Shown here: positions 17,607-27,800 of the stretch, piece by piece | Position numbering within the stretch: position 1 is the stretch's first letter | How the letters are laid out: each line of letters begins with the position of its first letter | NCBI GenBank assembly: GCA_014284505.1 | Contig: JAAFYY010000001.1 | Coordinates: forward strand, 2,294,001 to 2,358,000 | Direction: 5' to 3' | Source of the DNA: Streptacidiphilus sp. 4-A2 | Lineage (GTDB): Bacteria; Actinomycetota; Actinomycetes; Streptomycetales; Streptomycetaceae | Length of the DNA stretch: 64,000 bases | Notes under the pieces: model-generated | Told to the model about the DNA's origin: nothing | Databases searched by the model: none | Seen by the model: the letters and a program-made list of their open reading frames with translations, nothing else | Translations under genes and position numbers: made by a program

Positions 17607-18874
17607 GCACGCTCGAAGCGCAGGGCTTCCCCGAGGAGGCGGTGCGGCGCCGGGCCCGGCTCGGGGCGGCGGCGGCCTTCCCGGCCGAGGAGCATTACGG
17701 GCAGGCGCTGTTCGGCGCCGACCCGGCCGACCGTTCCGCCGACCCGCTGGACAGCCTGCGGCTGACCCCGCCGGTCTTCATGCCGGAACGCCTGGAGCGG
17801 CTCATCGAGCTGGCCCGCGAGCCGCTGCACACCGATGTCGCGCTGGAGACCGTGATCGGCGGCCTGCGCTCCCCGCTGCCGCTCTACCTCTCCGCCTTCG
17901 GCTCGACCCGGGCGGCCGGCACCGATCAGGTGCTGGGGGCCAGCCGGCAGGCCGGGCGGCTGGGCATCCCGATGGTGATCGCGAGAACATCGTGCCGATG
18001 ACCGGCTACGGCCGCGCCGGCGAGCAGACCCGGCGCACCGCGCTCGGCCGGATCGCCGCCTACCTGGACGAACTCCCGGACGCGCTGGGCGGGTGGCGGT
18101 CCAGCAGAGCACCGAGGACGCCGACGCCGAGGTGTGGAACCTGGTCTACAGCGACCCGTCGGCCCAGCCGCTGCTGGAATCCGGCCGGCTGGCCTTCGAG
18201 CTGAAGGTCGGCCAGGGCGCCAAACGGGCCTGGGCGGGATGACCGTGCTCGGACGGGGAGCCGCCGCCGGGGTCGACGAGCAGTTCGCCATCGACCCGGT
18301 CTTCCCGACGCCGAGCAGGTGCTGCGGTGGGGACGTTCACCGAGGAGATCCTGCGCCAGCAGATCCGGCTGATGCGCAACAACTACCGCGGGTCAGGGTG
18401 TGGGTGAAACTGCACCCGGCCGGGACATCGGGCACGCCGCCGCCACCGCCTGGGCGGCGGCGCGGACGCGGTCACCGTGGACGGCGCGGAGGCGGCACGG
18501 CTGGGCGCCGCTCGCCTCGATCACGCACGTCGGCCTCGCTCGGCGAGTGCCTGGCCCGGATCGGCAACCGCGCCGACTGCCTGCTGCGCCTCCGGGCGGA
18601 TGTGGAGGGCAGCCGGGCGGTGAAGTGCCTGGCGCTCGGCGCCCGGGCGGTCGGCCTGGGCCGGGCTGCCACCGACGAGGACCCGGCGGCCGGGCTGACC
18701 CGGCTGGTCGACTGCCTCTCCTTCGAACTGCGGCTGCTGATCAGCGCGTTGGGCAAGTACCAGCCCGCCGCGCTGGGCCTGGAGGACCTCTGGCCGCACC
18801 CCGCCCCCGCAGCCGGGCCGTCCACCGCAGCGGGCCTGCCCGGCCTCCTGCCCGGGGCGGTGCACGGTGTCTGA
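17603..18874 (+). CDS. FMN-binding glutamate-synthase-like oxidoreductase, frameshifted
   Basis: GltS-type FMN domain of about 420 residues. Fragments in order: MSTLEAQGFPEEAVRRRARL, DSLRLTPPVFMPERLERLIELAREPLHTDVALETVIGGL, LPLYLSAFGSTRAAGTDQVLGASRQAGRLGIPMV, GENIVPMTGYGR, FELKVGQGA, LGGMTVLGR, VRVWVKLH, DAVTVDGAEGGTGWAPLASITHVGL and KCLALGARAVGLGRAA, ending GKYQPAALGLEDLW. The barrel motifs (KVGQGAKPG, EGGTG, ALGA.AVGLGRA) are those of FMN-binding glutamate synthase proteins. At least four indels (about 17985, 18095, 18240-18320, 18390-18530). GTG 17603 overlaps the previous stop. It may form glutamate for the mutase or oxidise/reduce a pathway amino acid; the substrate is not shown. Confidence 0.75.
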
Positions 18875-18954
18875 CACCCGGCTCCGCACCCCGCAGGCCG
18901 CGCCCGGCCCGCATACCCATCCGTGCCCCAACCGACCCCCGCGGACGGTCCGCC

Positions 18955-20197
18955 ATGACTGACACCCTCCCCAAGACCGCGCCGGTACGACCCGCCGGCC
19001 GGGTCCACTGGGCCTGAACTACCTCTCCTACACCGGCGCCATGAGCCTGTCCCAGCTCGGCGACTCCGCCTGGTATGTGGCGCTCACCTGGACGCTGGTG
19101 CGGGAGGCGAGCCCGGCCGCGGCAGGCGTGGTGCTGACGCTGGCTGCCCCGGCTGATCGGCCTGCTCGGCGGCGGGGTGATCGCCGACCGGAACGGGCCG
19201 CGCAAGATCATGGTGGTCACCGACCTGCTGCGCTGCGCGGTGATGCTGGCCGCCGCCGCCCTGGCGGTGCTGACCTCACCGTCCGTCCCGCTGCTGTTCG
19301 GCGCCGCCGTGCTGCTCGCCCTGCTCAGCGCCTTCTTCATCCGGCGTCCGGGGCGGTGAAGCCACTGGTCCTGGACAACAAGGACCTGGTGCGCGGCAAC
19401 GCGCTCTTCGTCTTCGGGACCCGCGGCGGAATGGCGGCCGGTGCCCCGATCGGCGCCTGGCTGATCTCGGCCGGCGGGGTGCCGCTGGTGGCGCTGGCCG
19501 ACGCGCTCAGCTTCCTGTTCTCGGCGGCGGCCTCCTGGCGGGTGAAGTACCTGCGCGAGCCGGCCGCCGCCACCGCCGCTCCGGCCACCGGGCCCGCGAA
19601 ACCACCGTTCAAGCAGCTGCTCGTCGAAGGCCTGCGCTATCTGGCCGCCGAACGCAAGCTCCGGCTGGTGATGCTGGTCATCGCGCTCACCGAGCTGAGC
19701 TGCGCGCCGCCCGTCAACCTCGGTCTGGTGCTGTTCTCGGACCGGGTGCACGCCGGGGCGGCCGGGGCCGGCCTGTTGCTCACCGCCTACACCGTCGGCT
19801 CGGTCGCCAGCTCGGCCGTGTCGCTGACCTGGCCGCCCGGCCGGCGCGGCGGAACGGTCCTGATGCTGGCCACGCTCGCCTCGACCGGCTGCCTGGAGCC
19901 CTGGGCCTGGCCCTCGCTGCCGCTCGGGATGGCCGCGTACGCCGTCCTCGCCTGGTGGCGGGCAGTTCAGCCTGGTGCTGGTCTCGATGGTGCAGCGGGG
20001 GACGGACGCCGCGATGCGCGGACGGGTGATGTCGGTCTTCTCGATCATCTTCACCGCCGCGCCGCTGGCCAACCTGGTGGTCGGCTCGATGATCCAACTG
20101 CTCGGCTTCGCGTCGCGATGAGCGTCTTCGCCGCCGTCGGGCCGCGGCCGCGGCGGTCGTGCTCGCCACCCCCGAGCCTGCGAGGAGCCCGCCTTGA
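18955..20197 (+). CDS. MFS transporter (DHA3-like drug exporter), frameshifted
   Basis: Major facilitator of about 410 residues, reading LNYLSYTGAMSLSQLGDSAWYVALTWTLV, GGGVIADRNGPRKIMVVTDLLRCAVMLAAAALAVL (the MFS loop 2-3 motif D-R-x-G-x-R-K), NALFVFGTRGGMAAGAPIGAWLISAGGVPLVALADALSFLFSAAASW, FKQLLVEGLRYLAAERKLRLVMLVIALTELSCAPPVNLGLVLF and LLTAYTVGSVASSAVSL. Frame changes at about 19015, 19150, 19345, 19960 and 20110. It begins MTDTLPKTAPVRP at ATG 18955. Its stop overlaps the TTG start of the amidase. As the only exporter inside the operon it most likely secretes the peptide product and may give self-resistance. Confidence 0.82.
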
Positions 20198-21611
20198 CTG
20201 ACACCGACGCCCAGCCCGCGGCCGCACCGGCTCGTTCCCCGAACTGCTGGACCTGCACGACCAGTTGCACACCGGCCGGCTCACCAGCGGTGAGCTCACC
20301 CGGCGCTGCCTGAACCGGATCCAGGAACTCGACCCACCGTCTGCGCCGTGCTCGCCCTCGACCCGACCGCCCTCGACCAGGCCGGGCGCTCGGACCGCCG
20401 GCACGCCGCCGGCGCCGGGCTGGGCCGCTGGACGGCGTCCCGGTGCTGGTCAAGGACAACATCGACACGGCGGCCTGGCCAGCACCGCGGGCTCGCGGCT
20501 GCTGGCGGGCCGGCCGCCGGCCCGGGACGCCGGGAATCGTCACCCGGCTGCGGGCGGCCGGCGGTGGTCCTCGCAAGACCAATCTCTCCGAGTGGTCCAA
20601 CTTCCGTTCCACCCGGGCCACCGAGGGCTGGTCCGGGGTCGGGCGGGACCCGCAATCCGCACCGGCCGGAGCACACCCCGAGCGGCTCCTCCGCCGGGTC
20701 GGCGGTCGCGGTGGCCTGCGGGATGGCTCCGCTGGCACTCGGCACCGAGACCGACGGCTCGATCGTCGCCCCGGCGGGATCTGCGGTGTGGTCGGCATCA
20801 AGCCGGAGACCGGACTGCTGCCCACCGACGGGGTCATCCGATCACCCGGCCCAGGACACCGTCGGGGTGCTCGCCGGCGCTGACCGACGCGGCGCTCGCG
20901 ATGGCGGTACTGCCGGGCAGGCGCCCCGCTTCCGGACCGGGGCGGGCTGCGGATCGGCCTGTGCGGGTGCCCCGGATGCCCGCCGCGGTGGACGCGGTAC
21001 TGGACGACGCCGCACGGGCCCTGCGGGCGGCCGGATCGCGGTGGTACCGGTCGACGTCCCGCTCGACAAGCAGATGCTCGACGACGGGCTGCTGGCCATG
21101 TACGCCGAGTTCCGGCCCTCCGTGGAGGCGTACCTGCACACCGGGACGGCGTGCCGCAGACCCTCGCCGAACTGATCGAGGGCAACCGGGCCGACCCGGT
21201 CGAGCTCTCGCTGTTCGGCCAGGACCTCTTCGAGCAGGCCCAGCTGATCGGTGACGCGGAGCGCGAGCGGGCCGTGCTGGCCCGGCGCAGCGCGCGCGCC
21301 CGGGCCCGCAAGCTGCTGGACCGCACGCTGCGGCTGTGCGGCGTGCAGGCCGTGATCGCCGCGAGCAACGAGCCCGCGCCGGTGATCGAGTACGAGCTCG
21401 GCGATCCCGGCAACCCGGGCAGCTCCACCCCCGTCGCACTGGCGGGCTATCCAACATCTCCCTGCCGGCCGGGTACTTCCGCGACCTGCCGGTCGGCATC
21501 TCGGTCTTCGGCCCGCCCACGCTCGGCCGGCTGCTGCCGGTGGCGCTGCGCGTGGACGCGGCCTGCTCGGTACCCGTCAAGCCTTTCGACACCTTCCGGA
21601 GGTCATCATGA
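20194..21611 (+). CDS. Amidase-signature (GatA-like) enzyme, frameshifted
   Basis: About 470 codons spread over all three frames. Recognisable blocks: [44 protein letters not shown] (catalytic Lys), [41 protein letters not shown] (amidase signature with Ser-cisSer and the nucleophilic Ser region), [19 protein letters not shown] and, near the C-terminus, [22 protein letters not shown]. At least seven indels. Amidase-signature enzymes hydrolyse amides with a Ser-cisSer-Lys triad, and GatA supplies ammonia from glutamine. Next to an AsnRS-like enzyme, an ammonia-donor or deamidating role is tempting, but only inferred. The stop overlaps the MbtH-like start (ATGA). Confidence 0.8.
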
Positions 21612-21814
21612 GCAACCCCTTCGACAACGCCGACGGCAGCTTCCTGGTCCTGGTCAACCACGAGCTCCAGCACTCGCTCTGGCCCGCGGGCATCGAGGTG
21701 CCCGCCGGCTGGCGCACCGTCAAGACCACGGACACCCGGGACGCCTGCCTGGCGTACATCGAGGCGCACTGGACCGACCTGCGGCCGGCCTCCCTGATCC
21801 CGCACAGCGCCTGA
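21608..21814 (+). CDS. MbtH-like protein
   Basis: A 68-residue MbtH-family chaperone for NRPS adenylation domains. Conserved features: [24 protein letters not shown] (N-x-E-x-Q-x-S-L-W-P), VPAGWRTV, and a C-terminal helix with [22 protein letters not shown] lies 5 nt before the ATG. It is placed directly before the first NRPS gene, as is usual, and is the only MbtH-like gene in the window, so it probably serves all five A domains. Confidence 0.97.
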   Translation: MSNPFDNADGSFLVLVNHELQHSLWPAGIEVPAGWRTVKTTDTRDACLAYIEAHWTDLRPASLIPHSA

Positions 21815-21838
21815 CATCCTTCCGATTTGGGGCGAACC

Positions 21839-24800
21839 ATGATTCCGCTGTCCTTCGCACAGGCCCGCCTCTGGTTCATCGACCAGGTCGAGGGGGTGGC
21901 CCGACCTACAACGTTCCACTGACCGTCCGGCTCCGCGGTTCGCTGGACGCGGACGCGCTGCGCGCCGCGGTCACCGACCTCGTCGAGCGGCACGAGCCGC
22001 TGCGCACCGTGTACCTGGAGCGGGAAGGCACCCCCTGGCAGCGGATCGTGGCGCCCGGAGCGGCCCACGTCCCGTGGGCGGTCGCCGACTGCGCCGAGCC
22101 GGACCTGCCCGACGCACTGGCGGTCCTGGCCGCCCACGGGTTCGACCTCGCGGCCGAACTGCCCCTGCGGGCACACCTGCTGCGGCTCGCCCCGCAGGAT
22201 CACGCGCTGCTGCTGGTGATCCACCACATCGCCGCCGACGGCTGGTCGCTCGGCCCGCTGCTGCGCGACCTGGCCGAGGCGTATGCCGCGCGCCGCGCGG
22301 GCTCGGCGCCGGGCCGGGAGCCGCTGCCCGTCCAGTACTCCGACTACGCGCTCTGGCAGCAGGATCTGCTCGGCCAGGCGGACGATCCCGAGAGCCTGCT
22401 CGCCCGGCAACTCGCCTACTGGCGTGCGGCGCTGGCCGAACTCCCGGAGGAGCTGCGGCTGCCGACGGACCGTCCGCGCCCGGCCGCGCCGTCCCGGCAC
22501 GGCAAGCTGCTGGCCACCCGGATCGGCGCCGAACTGCACGGCAGGCTGGCCGAGTTCGCCCGAACCAACGAAGCCACGCCGTTCATGGTCGTGCAGGCGG
22601 CGCTCGCCGCGCTGCTCTCCCGGCTCGGCGCGGGCCACGACATCCCCCTCGGCACCCCGGTGGCCGGGCGCACCGACAGCGAACTGGAGGAGCTGGTCGG
22701 CTTCTTCGTCAACACCCTGGTGCTGCGCACCGATTTGTCCGGCGAGCCGACCTTCCGCGAGCTGGTGGCCCGGGTGCGGGCCGCCGACCTGGACGCCTAC
22801 GCCAACCAGGACCTGCCGTTCGAGCGGCTGGTCCAGGAGCTCAACCCGCTCCGCACGCCGGCCCGGCACCCGCTGTTCCAGGTGATGCTGGTGCTGCAGA
22901 ACACCGCCGGCCTGCGCGTCGACTTCGCCGGGCTGACCGCCGAGGCCGAGGTCGTCGAGCTGGACGTGGCGAAGTTCGACCTGATCGCCGAGCTCGCCGA
23001 GAGCTTCGCGGCGGACGGCTCGCCGGACGGGATCGGCGTGCTGATGAAGTACGCCACCGATCTGTGGGACCGGCGGTCCGTCCGGGCGCTGACCGATCGA
23101 CTGCTGCGGCTGACCGAAGCCGCGCTGGCGGCACCGGATGTGCCGCTGGCCCGGCTGGAGGTGCTGTCGGCGGCGGAGCGGCGGGCGCTGCTGGTGGAGT
23201 GGAACGGCGCGCCGGCGGCCACCGCGCCCGGTACCGTCCATGAGCTCTTCCAGGCGCAGGCCGCGCGGGCGCCCGGTGCCGCGGCGCTGGTCCTCGGCGA
23301 TCGCCGGGTCTCCTACCGGGAGCTGGACGAGCGGGCCAACCGGCTGGCGCACCACCTGACCGGGTGCGGCCTGGAGCGCGGCACCGTGGTGGGGTCCTGC
23401 TGGAGCGCGGGGTCGAGCTGGTGGTCGCGGTGCTGGCGGTGCTCAAGGCCGGCGGCACCTACACCCTGCTCGACCCGGACTTCCCGGCCGAGCGGATCAG
23501 GGCGCTGGCCGCGCACACCGAGTTGCTCGTCACGCCGGAGCTGCTGGCCGGAGCTGACGCCGCCGGTCCGTACCCGGCCCACGCCCCGGACCGGATCGCC
23601 GGGCCGCGGACGCGGCCTGCGTGATGTTCACCTCGGGCTCCACCGGCGCGCCCAAGGGCGTGATCACCCCGCACCGGGCGCTGGTCGGCACCCTGCTGGG
23701 CCAGGAGTTCGCCTCACTGGGCCCCTCCCAGATCTGGCTGCAGTGCTCCCCGGTCTCCTGGGATGCCTTCGCCCTGGAACTGTTCGCCCCGCTGCTCTCC
23801 GGCGGCACCTGCGTGCTGCAACCGGGGCAGCGGCCGGAGCCGGCGCTGATCGCCGAGCTGGTCGCCCGGCACCGGGTCACCTCGCTGCACGTCTCCGCCG
23901 GCCTGCTGAACTTCCTGCTGGACGAATACCCGCAGACCTTCCGCGGACTGCGGCAGGTGATGACCGGCGGCGAGGCCGCCTCCGTCGAGCACGTGCTGCG
24001 CCTGGTCGAGGAGTTCCCCCAGATCAAGCTGGTGAACGGCTATTCCCCGGTCGAGTCGACGATCTTCACGCTCGCCCACCCGGTCACCGCCGCCGACGCG
24101 GCCCGCCCGACCGTCCCGGTCGGCAGACCGCTGAACGGCAAGCGGATCTGGGTGCTGGACGAGTACCTCGCCCTGCTGCCGCCGGTGTCCCCGGCGAGCT
24201 CTACATGTCGGGCCTCGGCCTGGCCCACGGCTACACCCGTCAACCGGGCCTGACCGCCGAGCGGTTCGTCGCCTGTCCTTACGGCGCGCCCGGGGAACGC
24301 ATGTACCGCACCGGCGATCTGGTGCGGCTGCTGCCGGACGGCACCGTCGAGTTCCTCGGCCGCACCGACGACCAGGTGAAGATCCGCGCTTCCGGGTCGA
24401 GCCGGCCGAGATCCAGACCGTGCTCACCCGCCACCCCGCCGTCGAGCGCGCCGCGGTGATCGTCCGCGAGGACGTCCCGGGCGACAAGCGGCTGGTCGCC
24501 TACGTGGTCGCCGGGGCCGGGCTCGATCCCACGGAGCTGCGCGCCCACGCCGCCCGGCAGCTGCCCGAGTACCTGGTCCCGTCCGCCGTCGTGGCGCTGG
24601 ACGCGCTGCCGCTCACCCCGACCGGCAAGCTGGACCGGCGCGCGCTGCCCGCGCCCGGGCGGGTCGGGCGGGGGAGCCCGGACGCCCGCCGCGCAACGCC
24701 CGGGAGGCCGAGCTCTGCGCCCTGTACGCCCACGTCCTCGGCCTCGACGGGGTCGGCATCGACGACGACTTCTTCGGCCTCGGCGGCCACTCCCTGCTGG

Positions 24801-27800
24801 CCGCACGCCTGATCGCACGAATCCGCTCCGCCGCCGGCGTCGAGCTGACTGTCCGAGACCTGTTCGAGGCGCCCACGGTGCTGCGCCTCGCCGAGCGAGT
24901 CCGCAATGCCCAGCGGGCCAGGAAGGCGTCGTACGTCATGGACCGACCGGAGGAGATACCGCTGTCGTACGCGCAGCGGCGGCTGTGGTTCCTCAACAAG
25001 CTGGAGGGGCCCAACAGCACCTACAACGTGGCGCACACCATCCGGCTCCGCGGCCGGCTGGACGTGGACGCGCTGCGGCAGGCCGTCACGGACGTGGTGG
25101 GCCGGCATGAGGCGCTGCGGACCGTCTTCCTGGAAGTGGACGGCGAGCCGTACCAGCGGGTGGTGGCGCCGGGCGTCGCGCACCCGCTGGTGACCGTGCT
25201 GGAGAGCGAGCCGGACGAGCTCCCGCTGGAGCTCGACATGGTCTCCCGGCACGCCTTCGACCTGATGGTGGAACTCCCCATCCGGGCGCACATCTTCGTG
25301 GTCGGCCCGCAGGAGCACGTGCTGCTGCTGGTGATGCACCACATCGCCGCCGACGGCTGGTCGCTCGGCCCGGTGATGCGCGACCTGGCCGCCGCGTACA
25401 CCTCGCGCTGCGCGGACGCCGTGCCGGTCTGGGAGCCGCTGCCCGTCCAGTACGTCGACTACACCCTCTGGCAGCAGGATCTGCTCGGCTCGGCGGACGA
25501 CCCTGCGAGCCTGCTCTCCAGCAACTCGCCTTCTGGCGCGAGGCGTTGGCCGATCTTCCGGAGGAGCTGAGCATCCCGGCGGACCGCGGCCGGCCGCGCT
25601 GCCCAGCAACCGGGGCCAGGTGCTCACCGCCACCCTGGAGGTCGGGCTGCACCGGCGGCTGCTGGCTTTCGCCCGGGAGAACAACGCCACCCTCTTCATG
25701 GTGATGCAGGCCGCGCTGGCCGGGCTGCTGACCCGGCTCGGCGCGGGCACCGACATTCCCCTGGGCACCCCGACCGCCGGGCGCACCGATGACGCGCTGG
25801 AGGACCTGGTCGGCTTCTTCGTCAACACCCTGGTGCTCCGCTCGGACGTCTCCGGCGACCCACCTTCCGCCAACTGGTCGGCCGGGTACGGGATACCGAC
25901 CTCGACGCGTACGCGCACCAGGACGTGCCGTTCGAGCGCCTGGTGGAGGAGCTGAACCCGGTCCGCACGCTCTCCCGGCACCCGCTGTTCCAGGTGATGC
26001 TGGTGGTGCAGAACAACACCGCGGCGAAGCTGCACCTGCCCGGCCTGGACGCCGAGATCGCGCCGGTCACCACGGACACCGCCAAGTTCGACCTGACCAT
26101 GGGCTTCACCGAGACCTTCGGGCCGAATCGCGAGCCCGCCGGCATCCGGGCCATGATCGAGTACGCCACCGACCTGTTCGACAGCGGCTCGGTACGGATC
26201 ATCCTGGACCGGCTGGTGCGCCTGCTGGAGGGCCAGCTCGCCGAGCCGGACCTGCCGGTGGGCCGGCTGGAGATCCTCTCCGGGGACGAGCGGCAGGCGC
26301 TGCTGGTCGACTGGAACGACACCGCCGTGGACTTCCCCGCCGACCGCTGGCGTGCACCAGCTCTTCGAGCAGCAGGCGGCCGGGCCCCGCGGGCCACCGC
26401 ACTGGTCTTCGCGGGCGTCGAGTACGGCTACGCCGAGCTCAACACCCGCGCCAACCGACTCGCCCACCATCTGCGGGCGAGCGACTCGGCCGCAGCGAGG
26501 TGGCCGGGGTGTACCTGGAGGCGCGGGGTGGAGATGGTGGTCGCGGTGCTGGCCGTACTGAAGGCCGGGCACCTACACCATGCTCGACCCGGACTTCCCG
26601 GCCGAGCGGCTCACCACCGTACTGGACCGCGCCGGCGCACGGCTGGTCGTCACCGGACCTCGTTCGCCGGCCGGCTGGCGGGCGGGCGCACGAGGTACTG
26701 GTGGACGCGGAGGCGGCGCAGATCGCCGCGTGCTCCACGCAGAACCCGGCGGCCCGGTCGATCCGGGCGCCGCGGCCTGCGTGATGTTCACCTCCGGCTC
26801 CACCGGCGTGCCCAAGGGCGTGGTCTCGCCGCACCGGGCGATCGTCGGCACCCTGGTGGGCCAGGGCTTCGTGGATTTCGACCCGACCCAGGTCTGGTTG
26901 CAGTGCTCCCCGTCTCCTGGGACGCCTTCGCCCTGGAGCTGTTCGCCCCACTGCTCTCCGGCGGGATGTGCGTGCTCCAGCCCGGCCACCGGCCGGAGCC
27001 CGCGGTGATCGCCGACCTGGTGGCCCGCTACCGGGTCTCCTCGCTGCACGTTTCCGCGAGCCTGCTGAACTTCTGCTGGACGAGTATCCGCAGACCTTCG
27101 AGGTCTGACCCAGGTGATGACCGGCGGCGAGGCCGCCTCGGTCGACCATGTGATGCGCCTGGTGCACCGCTTCCCCGGCCTGAAGCTGGTGAACGGCTAC
27201 TCCCCGCCGAGTCGATGATCTTCACGGTCTCGCACGAGATCACCGAGGCGGACGGCGCCGCGCCCTCCATCCCGGTCGGCCGGCCGCTGGGCAACAAGCA
27301 GCTCTACGTCCTGGACGAGGGCCTGGGCCTGGTCGCCCCCGGCGTGCGCGGCGAGCTCTACATGTCGGGCGTCGGCCTCGCGCACGGCTACGCCGGCCAG
27401 GCCGCGCTGACCGCCGAGCGGTTCGTCGCCTGCCCGTTCGGCGAGCCGGGCGAGCGGATGTACCGCACCGGCGACCTGGTGCGCTGGCGGGGCGACGGCA
27501 TCCTGGAGTTCCTCGGCCGGGCCGACGACCAGGTGAAGATCCGCGGCTTCCGGGTCGAGCCGGGCGAGGTCCGCACCGTCATCGCCCGCCACCGGGCATC
27601 GGCCGGGCCGCGGTGATCGTCCGCGAGGACACCCCGGTGACAAGCGGCTGGTGGCGTACGTGGTGCCCGACCCGGCGGCCGATCGGCCGGTGGACGCGGC
27701 GAGCGTGCGGGCACACGTCGCGGAGCTCCTGCCCGAGTACATGGTCCCGTCCGCCGTGGTGCTGCTGGAGGCGCTGCCGCTCACCCGACCGGCAAGCTGG

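Noticed and set aside
18741..21428. Very long open frame on the minus strand opposite the exporter and amidase
   Set aside because: Low-complexity Arg/Ala/Pro-rich translation with no domains; it mirrors the G/C-biased codons of the plus-strand genes, which show clear families.
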